Shown: positions 19,174 through 27,970 of the stretch, one piece after another
Layout: every line of letters starts with the position of its first letter
How positions within the stretch are numbered: the stretch's first letter is position 1
NCBI RefSeq assembly: GCF_015354055.1
Contig: NZ_JACHTM010000002.1
Span: 248,001 to 312,000 of the forward strand
DNA: 64,000 bases
Source: Thermaurantiacus tibetensis
GTDB taxonomy: Bacteria; Pseudomonadota; Alphaproteobacteria; Sphingomonadales; Sphingomonadaceae
Reading direction: 5' to 3'
Notes under the pieces: model-generated
Told to the model about the DNA's origin: nothing
What the model saw: the letters and a program-made list of their open reading frames with translations, nothing else
The model's database searches: none
Program-made: the position numbers and the translations under genes

Positions 19174-19980
19174 CTAGCGGCCCGAGAAGCTGGCCGGCCG
19201 CTTCTGGAGAAAGGCCATCACCCCTTCAGCGAAGTCGGCGGTGCGGCCGGCCTCGAGCTGGTTGCGCCGCTCGACCATCAGCGCCTCGGTCAGCGTCTTG
19301 TCCATGCAGTCGCGAATGCCGGTGCGGATGAGGGCAAGCGCGCGGGTGGGCCCTTTCGCGAGCTTGCGTGCGATTTCGGTTGCCCGCGGCATGAGCTCGG
19401 CATCGTCCACGACTTCCGAGACCATGCCCCATTCGTAGGCCTGCTCGGCCGGGATCCGCTCGCCCAGCATCATCATCCGCGTCGCCCGCGCGCGGCCCAC
19501 CATGCGCGGCAGCATCCAGGTGGAGCCCACGTCGGGAACGAGCCCGATGTTGACGAAGGCCTGGAGGAAATAGGCGGAGCGCGCTGCCACGATGATGTCG
19601 CCGGCAAGCGCATAGGAGCAGCCGGCCCCGGCCGCCGCGCCGTTGACGGCGGTCACGAACGGCACGGGGAGCGCAAAGAGCCGCTCGAGGAGCACGTTGA
19701 AGTGGGTCTCGAGCACGGCGCCTGCATCCACCGGGCCGGAGCGCCCCCCGCCCCCGCCGCCGGCACTGCCGCCGGCCAGGTCAGCGCCCGAGGAGAAACC
19801 ACGGCCGGCGCCGGTCAGGAGGAGGCAGCGTGCCGAGGACTGGCCGTCGCGGATCTGGTCTACCGCGCGGATCATCTCGGCAATCACCCCGGTGTGGAGC
19901 GCGTTCAGCCGGTCGGGCCGGTTGATAGTGAGCGTGGCGACCCCGTCCTCCTCGCTCCAGAGGATGTGCTCGAACTCCAT
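19174..19980 (-). CDS. Enoyl-CoA hydratase/isomerase family protein
   Basis: A 268-residue crotonase-fold enzyme of fatty-acyl-CoA metabolism. It has LTINRPDRLNAL, the oxyanion loop GRGFSSGADLAGG, the second loop NGAAAGAGCSYALAGD, and FVNIGLVPDVGSTWMLPRMVG-type residues. A Gly-rich stretch after the first loop (GGSAGGGGGG) is expanded. It resembles PaaG-like hydratases/isomerases. The ATG at 19980 starts directly at the first strand. Confidence 0.92.
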   Translation of the reverse strand: MEFEHILWSEEDGVATLTINRPDRLNALHTGVIAEMIRAVDQIRDGQSSARCLLLTGAGRGFSSGADLAGGSAGGGGGGRSGPVDAGAVLETHFNVLLERLFALPVPFVTAVNGAAAGAGCSYALAGDIIVAARSAYFLQAFVNIGLVPDVGSTWMLPRMVGRARATRMMMLGERIPAEQAYEWGMVSEVVDDAELMPRATEIARKLAKGPTRALALIRTGIRDCMDKTLTEALMVERRNQLEAGRTADFAEGVMAFLQKRPASFSGR

Positions 19981-20058
19981 GCGGTCTCCCCTTGGCCCGG
20001 TTGCGCCGCGCGGCTTAGGGCGGCAGCAGCCCGCCTTCACCCGGCAAAAGCGGCAGCC

Positions 20059-21492
20059 TCAGCGCCGTGCCGAGACAAGGAGGAAGGCGGGCACGTCGTC
20101 CCCGAAGCCGTGGGCGGCCTCCGGCTCGGCGGCACGGGGCTCCGAGGCGGGTGCGGCAGGGGCCGGGCGCGTGCCGCCCGCAGCGCGCTTCGCTTCGCTG
20201 CCGCGCCGCCTGCCGCGGCCGCCGTCACGCGCTGCGGCAGATCCGGCTTCTCCCTCTTGCGCCTTCTCGCTCTTCCTCCCCTTCCCGGCGCGCCCGCGGC
20301 CCTTTGCCTTGACCGGCGGAGCCTCCGCCCCCGCGTCGCCGCCGCGCGCCTCGTCTCCTTCGGCACCGGCGCGGCCCTCCCCCTCGCCCATGCGCGGGAT
20401 CTTCAGGCCGGTCAGCTTCTCGATCGCGGCGACGGCCTCGGCGTCCTCGGGCGTCGCCAGCGTGATGGCCGTGCCGGTGGCGCCGGCCCGCCCGGTTCGC
20501 CCGATGCGGTGGACATAGTCGTCCGGGTGCCAGGGCACGTCGAAGTTGAACACGTGGGACACGCCCTTGATGTCGAGCCCGCGCGCGGCGACGTCGGAGG
20601 CAACGAGCACGTCGATCTCGCCGGCGCGGAAGCGCTCGAGCTCGCGGATCCGGTCGGCCTGCTCCATGTCGCCGTGGATCTGGCCGGCGCGGAAGCGCGC
20701 CCGCTTCAGCTCGCCGGCAAGCTCCCTCACCGTCGTCTTGCGGTTGCAGAAGACGATCGCCGTCTGCACCTCCGGCGCCCTGAGGAGGCGGATCAGCGTC
20801 GCGCGCTTGTCGCGAGAGGCAACCGGCACGAGCTTCTGGGTGATGTCGGCGTTGGTCGTGGCCGGCCGCGCCACTTCCACGAGCTTCGGGCTCGTCATGA
20901 ACCGGTCGGCCAGCGTCTTCACCGGCCCCGGCATGGTCGCCGAGAAGAGGAGCGTCTGCCGCTCGGGCCGGAGCAGGGCGCAGATCCGCTCGACATCGGG
21001 GATGAAGCCCATGTCGAGCATCCGATCGGCCTCGTCGATGACGAGCACTTCCACGCCCGAGAGCAGCACCTTGCCGCGCTGGTGCTGGTCGAGCAGGCGC
21101 CCCGGAGTCGCGATCAGCACGTCCACCCCCTTCTCGAGCGCCCGGTCCTGGTCGCCGAAGGCGACCCCGCCGATGAGAAGCGCCATCGAGAGCTTGTGAT
21201 GCTTGCCGTACTTCTCGAAATTCTCGGCCACCTGCGCGGCGAGCTCGCGCGTCGGCTCGAGGATGAGCGAGCGCGGCATGCGCGCCCGGGCCCGGCCTTC
21301 GGCAAGGATGTCGATCATCGGCAGCACGAAGCTTGCCGTCTTGCCGGTCCCGGTCTGGGCGACGCCAATCAAGTCCTTGGCCATGAGGATCTGGGGGATG
21401 GCGGCGGCCTGGATGGCGGTCGGCTCGGTATAGCCGGCCTCGGCTACGGCGCGGAGAAGGGGCTCGGAAAGATGCAGGTCGGAGAAGGGCAA
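20059..21492 (-). CDS. DEAD-box RNA helicase (RhlE-like)
   Basis: A 477-residue ATP-dependent RNA helicase. Motifs in order: Q-motif (YTEPTAIQ), AQTGTGKT, PTRELAAQV, DEADRMLDMGF, SATMP, and HRIGRTGRAG in the second RecA domain. The C-terminal ~110 residues are low-complexity and basic, rich in Ala, Gly, Lys and Arg, and probably bind RNA; the tail ends GFGDDVPAFLLVSARR. No ATG is available. TTG at 21492 gives the family-typical MPFSDLHLSEPLL and has an AAGG site at good distance; TTG at 21498 is the alternative. Confidence 0.95.
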   Translation of the reverse strand: MPFSDLHLSEPLLRAVAEAGYTEPTAIQAAAIPQILMAKDLIGVAQTGTGKTASFVLPMIDILAEGRARARMPRSLILEPTRELAAQVAENFEKYGKHHKLSMALLIGGVAFGDQDRALEKGVDVLIATPGRLLDQHQRGKVLLSGVEVLVIDEADRMLDMGFIPDVERICALLRPERQTLLFSATMPGPVKTLADRFMTSPKLVEVARPATTNADITQKLVPVASRDKRATLIRLLRAPEVQTAIVFCNRKTTVRELAGELKRARFRAGQIHGDMEQADRIRELERFRAGEIDVLVASDVAARGLDIKGVSHVFNFDVPWHPDDYVHRIGRTGRAGATGTAITLATPEDAEAVAAIEKLTGLKIPRMGEGEGRAGAEGDEARGGDAGAEAPPVKAKGRGRAGKGRKSEKAQEGEAGSAAARDGGRGRRRGSEAKRAAGGTRPAPAAPASEPRAAEPEAAHGFGDDVPAFLLVSARR

Positions 21493-21549
21493 GGGCAACG
21501 CCTTCGCGGGAACGCGTCCGCCTCTAGCGCCGGTTTCATCGAAGCGAAA

Positions 21550-21576
21550 GGCCGGGCAGCAGGATGCTGCCCGGCC
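21550..21576 (-). terminator. Rho-independent terminator of the TonB receptor gene
   Basis: A perfect 11-bp stem (GGCCGGGCAGC / GCTGCCCGGCC) with a 5-nt loop lies 16 bp past the receptor stop. On the minus strand it is followed by a T-rich CTTTCGCTTC. This is the best intrinsic terminator in the window. Confidence 0.75.
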
Positions 21577-21592
21577 CGGCCCTCGCCGAACG

Positions 21593-24475
21593 CTAGAAGT
21601 TGAAGCCGACCGCGATGCCGTAGCGCCGGGGCTCCAGCGTGAAGACGTTCGTGAAGAGCCCCGAAGAAGGGTCGGTCACATACTGGCCGGTGATGGCGTC
21701 GCTGTTGAACGCGTTCTGAAGGAAGCCGCGGATGAACCAGCGGTCGTTGGGCGCGTTGAACTGGATATTCGCCGAAAGGATGTCGTAGGAGGGCACCCGG
21801 TCGATCGGCAGGTTGAACGTGCGCGAATAGATCTCGTCGGTGAAGCTGTAGTCGGCGCGGATCACTGCGTTCCAGCCCGAGCTGCCCAGCGGCAGCGTAT
21901 ACTGCGCCCCCAGGATGACCTTGAACTCGGGCGAGTTCGGCAGCTCGTTGCCGTCGAGGCGCACGGGAACGCCGGCCGGGAGCGTGCGGTTTGCGCCCTC
22001 GGTCACCACCGGAATCCCGGCACCGAGCGCGGCATCGCGCAGCGCGTTGCACAGCGAGAAGGCGCCCGTCGTGTTGGTCGCCGGCACCGGCACTGGCGGC
22101 CTGAGGCCGACGGCCGCGTTGAACCCGGCGACGAAGGCGTTGGCCAGCCCCGGGTTGCCCGGCACCTGGAAGACGCAGTTGGCGCCACCGGCCAGATCCT
22201 TGATGATGACGGCGTCGTTGCGCCCGCCCGAGGGATCGCGCACGTCGACGAGGCTCAGCTCCTTCACCTTGGTGTGCAGCCAGGAGACGCTCACGTTGAA
22301 CAGCCAGCGCGGGGTGGGCGCCACGATGAACTCGCCCTCGATCCCGTAGATGGTGGCATCGGTGTTGTCGTTGAAGCTGGTGCGGTTGATGATCCGCGAA
22401 AGCTGCAGGCCCTTGTAGTCGTAGTAGAAGCCGGTGAGGTTGGCGCGCAGCTGGCCGTTGCGGAAGGTGTTCTTGGTGCCGATCTCGAAGGCGTTGATGA
22501 ACTCGGGCTGGAAGGTGGCGGGTGCCGTGAACAGGGTCGGGTCAAATGGCGGGTTGATACCGCCCGACTTGTAGCCGCGCGAATAGCTGAAGTAGACGAG
22601 CGTGTCGTCGGTGAAGCTCGTCGTCGGCTTCCAGTCGATGACCGCCCGGCCGGTCACCGCGTCGAACTTCGCCGAGGCCTCGCGGAAGGGCTGCGGCCCG
22701 GGCCGCGACGGGTCGGCATCATAGGCCGCCCGGAAGATCGGAGTCTCGGTGAAGTCCGGCGTGCCGTAGGGTACCGGCAGGTTGTAGAGGAAGGCCCTGT
22801 CGCGGACGAACTTGTCGTCGTTCGAGTAGCGCACACCGCCGGTGAAGCGCAGGTTGTCGGTCACGTCGAAATAGACTTCGCCGAAGATGCCGTAGGCCTT
22901 CAGGCGATAGGTGTCGGTCTCGGAGTTGAAGAAGGGCGAGGCCAGCCCCGAGGTCGGGCCGCCGTTCGCTGCGCCGAGCACGATCGCGCCATAGTCGAGG
23001 CTCGACGAGTTCACGAAATAGTCCGAGCCCGCCTTGTTGCGGATGTAGATGCCGCCCAGCAGGAAGTTGATGCGGCCATCGAACTTCGATTCGACGATCG
23101 CCTCGCCGACCCACGCCTCGGCGTGGGTGCGGCTGCTGTCGAAGTTGGTGTCGTTCGCAGCACAGCGCTCGATCTCGTTGTTGATGAAGCCGACATAGCG
23201 GCGGTTCGGCGACGAGACGCATATGGTGTTGCCCTGGAACAGCCGCGCCGCCCCTGCCGCGAACAGCGGGAAGTTCCGGAGCGCGAAGATGCCGCCACCA
23301 GGCGCGAAGTTGAACGGGTTGCCGGCAATGAGGTTGTAGTCGGTCTCGGACTGGTGGCGGCCCTTCACCCAGGCGCCGGAGAGGTTCAGGGTAAAGCTGT
23401 CGCCCAGTTCCTGGCGCGCCTTCAGCTGGACCCAGGTCGATTCCGAATGCCAGCGCGGCTCGAAGTCGATGTTCACCACGCGCAGGTCGCGCGGGTTGAC
23501 CACGCCGAAGTGGTTGTCCGGCCCGTAGACCGAGGCGATGCCGAAGGGCGCGAGCGCTCCGCCCGAGATGGCGCCGAAGAACTCGCGGCTGCTGATGGTG
23601 CCGCCGAGCGTGCCGTTGGCGTTGACGCTCTCATATTCCAGCCGGTCGGGAAGGCAGCCGAGCACGCCGGTCGGGTCGCGGTGGCAGAGCTGCTTCTGGA
23701 TCCGCGAGCGGTTGGAATCATCCTCGAAGCGCTGGGCGATGATGTCAACCGTGGTGCGCTCCGAGGGCTCCCACCTGAGCGTGCCGCGGATCGAGAACTG
23801 GTCGCGGCCGTCGATCCGGTTGCCAGTGAAGATGTTCTCGGTGAAGCCGTCGCGCTTCAGGAAGTTGCCGGCGAAGCGCAGGCCGATGGTGTCGCCCACC
23901 GGCACGTTGACCATCGCCTCGGCACGGATCGAATCGTAATTGCCATACTCAAGGAGACCGCGCGCCTGAAACTCGCGTAACACGGGGCGGGCGGTCACGG
24001 TGTTGAGCACACCCGAGGTGGCGTTGCGGCCGAACAGCGTGCCCTGCGGCCCGCGCAGCACCTCGATCCGCTCGATGTCGTAGAACTCGGCCTCGAACAG
24101 GTTGGGACCGATCGGGATCTCGTTGATGTGGATGCCGAGCGAGGTATCGCCCGAGGTCGCGACGGCGGCATCGCCGACGCCGCGGATGGTGATGTTGACC
24201 GTGCCGCTGAAGTTCCCCTTGGTGAAGGCGACGTTGGGCAGCGAGAGCTGGAGATCCTGGGCCGCGTTGATCTGCTGGCGCTCGATCAGCTCGCTCGAGA
24301 AGGCCGTGATCGCGATCGGCACGTCCTGCAGGCTCTGCGCCTGGCGCTGGGCGGTCACGATGATCTCGCCGATGCCGGTGGTCTCCGCCACCTGTGCCTG
24401 GCCGGCCGCAGCCGCCGCCAGCGCCGTGCCCGCAAGAAGCCGCGCTGCTGCCCTGGTGCCCCACCGTCCGTTCAT
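21593..24475 (-). CDS. TonB-dependent outer-membrane receptor
   Basis: A 960-residue receptor. The signal peptide ends near AAGQAQ. A TonB-box-like IGEIIVTAQR follows. The plug domain (about 35-165) includes DVPIAITAFSSELIER and RIEVLRGPQGTLFGRNATSG. A 22-strand barrel follows, ending GIAVGFNF with the C-terminal Phe. It should import a siderophore, carbohydrate or other large substrate powered by TonB; the sequence does not say which. The ATG at 24475 has a GAGGGAGAGGG ribosome-binding site. No regulator or inner-membrane transporter adjoins it. A strong terminator follows. Confidence 0.95.
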   Translation of the reverse strand: MNGRWGTRAAARLLAGTALAAAAAGQAQVAETTGIGEIIVTAQRQAQSLQDVPIAITAFSSELIERQQINAAQDLQLSLPNVAFTKGNFSGTVNITIRGVGDAAVATSGDTSLGIHINEIPIGPNLFEAEFYDIERIEVLRGPQGTLFGRNATSGVLNTVTARPVLREFQARGLLEYGNYDSIRAEAMVNVPVGDTIGLRFAGNFLKRDGFTENIFTGNRIDGRDQFSIRGTLRWEPSERTTVDIIAQRFEDDSNRSRIQKQLCHRDPTGVLGCLPDRLEYESVNANGTLGGTISSREFFGAISGGALAPFGIASVYGPDNHFGVVNPRDLRVVNIDFEPRWHSESTWVQLKARQELGDSFTLNLSGAWVKGRHQSETDYNLIAGNPFNFAPGGGIFALRNFPLFAAGAARLFQGNTICVSSPNRRYVGFINNEIERCAANDTNFDSSRTHAEAWVGEAIVESKFDGRINFLLGGIYIRNKAGSDYFVNSSSLDYGAIVLGAANGGPTSGLASPFFNSETDTYRLKAYGIFGEVYFDVTDNLRFTGGVRYSNDDKFVRDRAFLYNLPVPYGTPDFTETPIFRAAYDADPSRPGPQPFREASAKFDAVTGRAVIDWKPTTSFTDDTLVYFSYSRGYKSGGINPPFDPTLFTAPATFQPEFINAFEIGTKNTFRNGQLRANLTGFYYDYKGLQLSRIINRTSFNDNTDATIYGIEGEFIVAPTPRWLFNVSVSWLHTKVKELSLVDVRDPSGGRNDAVIIKDLAGGANCVFQVPGNPGLANAFVAGFNAAVGLRPPVPVPATNTTGAFSLCNALRDAALGAGIPVVTEGANRTLPAGVPVRLDGNELPNSPEFKVILGAQYTLPLGSSGWNAVIRADYSFTDEIYSRTFNLPIDRVPSYDILSANIQFNAPNDRWFIRGFLQNAFNSDAITGQYVTDPSSGLFTNVFTLEPRRYGIAVGFNF

Positions 24476-24739
24476 GATCCCTCTCCCTCGCCTCGCGGCC
24501 GACCGTTCGGCCGAAGCCCTCCCGGGAAGGCATGGCGGGCGCAACGGACACTGCCGGCGCCGTTCGCAGCGCAGAAACTCCCACCGCGTCCCTCCCCAGG
24601 GCACACGCGGTACCAAAACAGCCTCCTGCGCGCTTGTCCAGCCGCTGCTCGAGACCAGGCCCGGCAGGGCAGCGCAGCCGGTCAGCTGTTGCCCATTCGC
24701 CACAGGACAGGCTTGGCGGCGCCGTCCCGCCGCCCGAGG
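24476..24739 (-). promoter_or_regulatory. Receptor 5' region with a stem-loop
   Basis: This 264-bp gap lies between the DUF6491-like gene and the TonB receptor. It holds a perfect 7-bp stem, CGGCCGA-ccgt-TCGGCCG, at 24496-24513, about 20 bp upstream of the receptor start. A relatively AT-rich patch near 24610-24620 (GTACCAAAACAG on the plus strand) could be part of a promoter. No operator can be assigned. Confidence 0.35.
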
Positions 24740-25159
24740 TCAGCGGGGCGGCCGCGCGGGCCGCATCGGCGCGATCGCGGAGATCTCGCAGGCAGCACCG
24801 CTGCGGCCCTGCAGCCGGTCGCGCGAGGCGCACAGCCGGCCCTCGTCGTCGGCGCGGAAATAGAAGCCGCCATAGTAGCCGAGGTGCGGGCACGGCCGCC
24901 CGAAGGTCAGCTGGAAGTGCTGACCCTTGCGGTCGATGAGCTCGAGCGTCTTCGGGTCGATGACGATGGCGCCCGCGATCGCGGTCGCGTCGATGCAGGC
25001 CCGCTTCGACGGCTTGCCGGCAACCCAGGCGTCTGTCGTGCTCGCGGGCGAAAGCGGCTGCACCGGCACGCCGACGATCTGCCCGGCCGCGGGAAGCCCC
25101 GCGACTGCGACAGACGCCGCCAGCGAGCGGATGCAGGCGGACGAACGGCAGATGGACAC
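24740..25159 (-). CDS. DUF6491-like exported four-Cys protein
   Basis: A ~139-residue protein with a probable signal peptide (hydrophobic SLAASVAVAGLPAAGQ). The mature part has four conserved-looking cysteines: RACIDATAIAG, then FGRPCPHLG, then GRLCASRD, then AACEI. The spacing between the first three (34 then 19 residues) nearly equals that of the protein at 28695-29102 (34 then 18). Both look like DUF6491, a family of unknown function frequent in sphingomonads. No ATG exists; GTG at 25159 (or TTG at 25180) is proposed. It could form two disulfides in the periplasm. Confidence 0.65.
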   Translation of the reverse strand: MSICRSSACIRSLAASVAVAGLPAAGQIVGVPVQPLSPASTTDAWVAGKPSKRACIDATAIAGAIVIDPKTLELIDRKGQHFQLTFGRPCPHLGYYGGFYFRADDEGRLCASRDRLQGRSGAACEISAIAPMRPARPPR

Positions 25160-25229
25160 GGCCCGAGGGCGTCGCGCCAACGGCTTGAACGACGACTGAA
25201 CCCGCCGCCGCGAACGGTCCGGAAAGGAC

Positions 25230-26063
25230 CTAGCGAGCCGGCTTCTCGAACAGGAGCGTCATCCGGTCGCTCTCGCCAATGGCCAGATACTTCTCCCGGT
25301 CCTGGTCCTTGAGCGCGAGCGTCGGCGGAAGGGTCCACACGCCGTTCGGCCAGTCGGCCGTGTCCTTCGGGTTGGCGTTGATCTCGGAGCGGCCCACGAG
25401 GCGGAATCCGGCGGCCTCGGCAAGCGCGATCACCTGGCTTTCCTTCACATAGCCCCCCTGGTTGGCCCCGGGCAGGTTCGGTCGGTCCTCGCGCTGCCGG
25501 TGCTGCTCGACGCCCAGCCGGCCGCCCGGCTTCAGCACCGTGTAGAAGGCGCGGAACGCCTCATCCGCCGTGCCGTTCCCGAGAAGCCCGTGGATCGAGC
25601 GGAAGGTAACCACGAGGTCGACGCTGTTGGGCGCCGCCATCGAGGCCATGATGCCGGGGCCAAAGTTCACAACGTTCACCTGGCCGAAGATGTCGCGGTT
25701 TGAGAAGCGCTCGACGAAGGCGGCGCGCGCCTTCGCGGCCGCCGGGGAAACGGTCGGGTTGTTGAACGCGGCGATGTACTGCCCGCGGCCCTTGAGAGCA
25801 GGGGCCAGGATCTCGGTGTACCAGCCGCCGCCGGGCGCGATCTCCACGACCGTCATGTCGGGCCGGAAACCGAAGAAGAGCAGCGTCTCCTTCGGGTGGC
25901 GATACTGGTCGCGCGCCCGGTTCGCCTCGGAGCGCCAGGGCCCGGCGATGGCAGCATCGAGCGCGGCCGCCGCCTCGGCCTCGGTCGCCCGCCTCGCTTG
26001 CGCAGGCGCGGCGAGGACGGCAGGGGCCGCCAGCGCGGCGGCAAGGAGAAGGGTGCGAACCAT
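25230..26063 (-). CDS. Exported class I methyltransferase-fold protein
   Basis: A 277-residue protein that starts with a good Sec signal peptide (MVRTLLLAAALAAPAVLAAPAQA). The mature part has a SAM-binding-like motif I, VVEIAPGGGWYTEIL (about residues 77-91), then VDLVVTFRSIH and LKPGGRLGVEQHRQ. This is a known exported subgroup with YRHPKETLLFFG ahead of motif I. Since SAM is not known in the periplasm, the role is unclear; it may bind another ligand. The ATG at 26063 is set by the signal peptide. Confidence 0.85.
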   Translation of the reverse strand: MVRTLLLAAALAAPAVLAAPAQARRATEAEAAAALDAAIAGPWRSEANRARDQYRHPKETLLFFGFRPDMTVVEIAPGGGWYTEILAPALKGRGQYIAAFNNPTVSPAAAKARAAFVERFSNRDIFGQVNVVNFGPGIMASMAAPNSVDLVVTFRSIHGLLGNGTADEAFRAFYTVLKPGGRLGVEQHRQREDRPNLPGANQGGYVKESQVIALAEAAGFRLVGRSEINANPKDTADWPNGVWTLPPTLALKDQDREKYLAIGESDRMTLLFEKPAR

Positions 26064-26138
26064 GAGCAGCTCCGAAGACTGGACCGCGCGCTCCTTAGGC
26101 GGCCGGGCCGCCCGCTCCAAGCCCTGAGGGAGGGACAG

Positions 26139-26330
26139 CTGGCGCTCGACCCGCTGCTGGCCGCGGTCACTGGCCTCGCGGGGGCGGCCACCCTCGGCTG
26201 CGCTCTCGCCGATCGCCGGCGGACCATCGGCCCGCTCGCGTTCCTTCCCTGGGACTACCTGATGATCGCCTCGGGCCTCGTCTTCTTCGTGGCGCTCGCC
26301 CGCCTTCTCGCAGGCCTCGCCTCCCCCTAG
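26139..26330 (+). CDS. Small membrane protein, probable CTG start
   Basis: A 63-residue frame with two hydrophobic segments: DPLLAAVTGLAGAATLGCALA and YLMIASGLVFFVALARLLAG. The middle holds TIGPLAFLPWD. No ATG, GTG or TTG lies close by, but CTG at 26139 is preceded at good distance by AGGGAGGG. Its TAG stop shares the tetranucleotide CTAG (26327-26330) with the stop of the convergent SIMPL gene. Family unknown. The frame is supported by hydrophobicity and the ribosome-binding site only. Confidence 0.5.
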   Translation: MALDPLLAAVTGLAGAATLGCALADRRRTIGPLAFLPWDYLMIASGLVFFVALARLLAGLASP

Positions 26331-27034
26331 TCCTCGAGGCGGAACTCGACGGTCGTCACCACGCGAACCTTCTGGTTCGGCGTGTCGGTCCCGGGCCCAG
26401 GGTCGCCGTCGCGCCCGGTGATGGTGAAGAGCCCCTGGGTTGCCGTGCGGATGCCGCCCACCTTCGCGCCCGAATCGGCGGCGAACTGGTCGGCCGCCTC
26501 GCGCGCAGCCTTCGTCGCCTCGGCGATCATCTCCGGCTTGATGTCGTTGAGCTTGGTGAAGCTGTAGGTGAGCTGACCCCCGTCGCCATCGAGCGCCACG
26601 CCGGCGCGGATGATGTCGGCCTGCGCCGCGAACGCCCGCTCCATCCTGGCAACATCGGTGGTGCGCGCCTGGAAGCGCTGGCGGATGGTGATGTTCATCA
26701 CGCCGCGCTGGCCATCATACCACTGGTTGACGCCCGCGCCCCGTGCCGCGATCTCGGCCGGGGCAAACCCTTGGGCGGCAAGGAAGGCCTTCAGGGTCTC
26801 GGCGTCGCGGTCGGCCCGCGCCTGCACTTCGGCGAGGTCCGTCCCGGCAGCCTGCGTCACCAGGGTCCAGGTGGCAAGGTCCGCCTCTACGTCGCGTTCG
26901 GCAACACCGCGCACCGTGACTCCTGCCGCCGGCTCCCGCACCCGCCCCAAGCCGCTGCCGATGAAGAGACCGGCCGCGGCGAGGCCGACGCCCACCAGCG
27001 CGCCGGCAATCAGCGTCTCGCGCCCGCCCGCCAT
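26327..27034 (-). CDS. SIMPL-domain (DUF541) protein
   Basis: A 235-residue protein with an N-terminal membrane anchor or signal (LIAGALVGVGLAAAGLFIG) and a SIMPL domain (about 37-233). Typical segments are VRGVAERDVEADLATW and EATKAAREAADQFAADSG. Relatives such as YggE and BP26 are periplasmic and linked to oxidative stress or assemble into rings. It is divergent from the thioesterase-glyoxalase run (63 bp apart). Confidence 0.9.
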   Translation of the reverse strand: MAGGRETLIAGALVGVGLAAAGLFIGSGLGRVREPAAGVTVRGVAERDVEADLATWTLVTQAAGTDLAEVQARADRDAETLKAFLAAQGFAPAEIAARGAGVNQWYDGQRGVMNITIRQRFQARTTDVARMERAFAAQADIIRAGVALDGDGGQLTYSFTKLNDIKPEMIAEATKAAREAADQFAADSGAKVGGIRTATQGLFTITGRDGDPGPGTDTPNQKVRVVTTVEFRLED

Positions 27035-27097
27035 GCCCGCCTCCCTCGCCGGTCGCCTGCCGCTCGCCCTGCGCCCGACGGCAGCCTAAGACAAGCC

Positions 27098-27556
27098 ATG
27101 CCGCGCGCCGACTTCCGATTCGCCTTCCGCCGCCGCGTCCGCTACGCCGAGGTCGACGCCCAGGGCGTCGTCTACTTCGCCCGCTACCTCGAATGGGCCG
27201 ACGTCGGCGTCGTCGAATACTGGCGGCGAGCGGGCATCTTCGAGCGGACCGCGATCAGCGGCGGCGAGGCCGAGTTCCACGTCGTCCGCGCCGAGGTGGA
27301 CTATCGGGCCCCCATGCTTCTTGATGAGGAGGTGGACATCTGCGTGGCCGCCGGCCGGATCGGCCGCACCTCGGCCGAGTTCCTCTGCGAGCTCCATGGC
27401 CTTGCGAACGGCGAGGGCAATGACGATCTTCGCGCAGCGATCCGCCAGGTCCAGGTGCATGTGGCAGAGGCCCGCGGTCGCCCGGCGCCGGTGCCGGAGT
27501 GGATCACCGCCGCGGTCGAGGCGCTCGAGGGCCGGCGGCTCAAGGAGGGCGCATGA
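27098..27556 (+). CDS. Acyl-CoA thioesterase, 4HBT/YbgC-like
   Basis: A 152-residue hotdog-fold thioesterase with the catalytic Asp in VDAQGVVYFARYLEW, followed by VEYWRRAGI and VDYRAPMLLDEEV. Members hydrolyse acyl-CoA or hydroxybenzoyl-CoA thioesters. The stop overlaps the gloA ATG (ATGA), so it is translationally coupled to glyoxalase I. The physiological link between the two is not obvious. Confidence 0.9.
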   Translation: MPRADFRFAFRRRVRYAEVDAQGVVYFARYLEWADVGVVEYWRRAGIFERTAISGGEAEFHVVRAEVDYRAPMLLDEEVDICVAAGRIGRTSAEFLCELHGLANGEGNDDLRAAIRQVQVHVAEARGRPAPVPEWITAAVEALEGRRLKEGA

Positions 27557-27969
27557 AGTATCTCCACACCATGCTCCGCGTCTCCGACCCGGAGGAGACC
27601 ATCCGCTTCTTCGAGATCCTCGGCCTGAAGGAGCTTCGCCGCTACGACAATGAGGCCGGGCGCTTCACCCTCATCTTCCTCGCCGTCCCCGGCAACGAGG
27701 ACGCCCAGATCGAGCTCACCCACAACTGGGACGAGAAGGGCTACACCGGCGGCCGCAACTTCGGCCACGTGGCCTACGCCGTCGACGACATCTACGAGGT
27801 CTGCGACCGGCTCGCGGCCGCCGGCATCACCATCAACCGCCCGCCGCGCGACGGCCGCATGGCCTTCGTGAAGACGCCCGACGGAATCTCGATCGAGCTT
27901 CTCCAGGCAGGCCGGCCGCTGCCGCCGCGCGAGCCCTGGGCCTCTGCCCCCAACATCGGAACCTGGTGA
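27553..27969 (+). CDS. gloA: Lactoylglutathione lyase (glyoxalase I)
   Basis: A 138-residue VOC-fold glyoxalase I, which turns the hemithioacetal of methylglyoxal and glutathione into S-lactoylglutathione. Metal ligands are visible: His5 in YLHTMLRV, Glu in IELTHNWD, His in FGHVAYAVDD and Glu in SIELLQ. It overlaps the thioesterase by ATGA, and gloB follows 1 bp after its stop. The adjacent gloA-gloB pair strongly supports the assignment. Confidence 0.95.
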   Translation: MKYLHTMLRVSDPEETIRFFEILGLKELRRYDNEAGRFTLIFLAVPGNEDAQIELTHNWDEKGYTGGRNFGHVAYAVDDIYEVCDRLAAAGITINRPPRDGRMAFVKTPDGISIELLQAGRPLPPREPWASAPNIGTW

Positions 27970-27970
27970 C

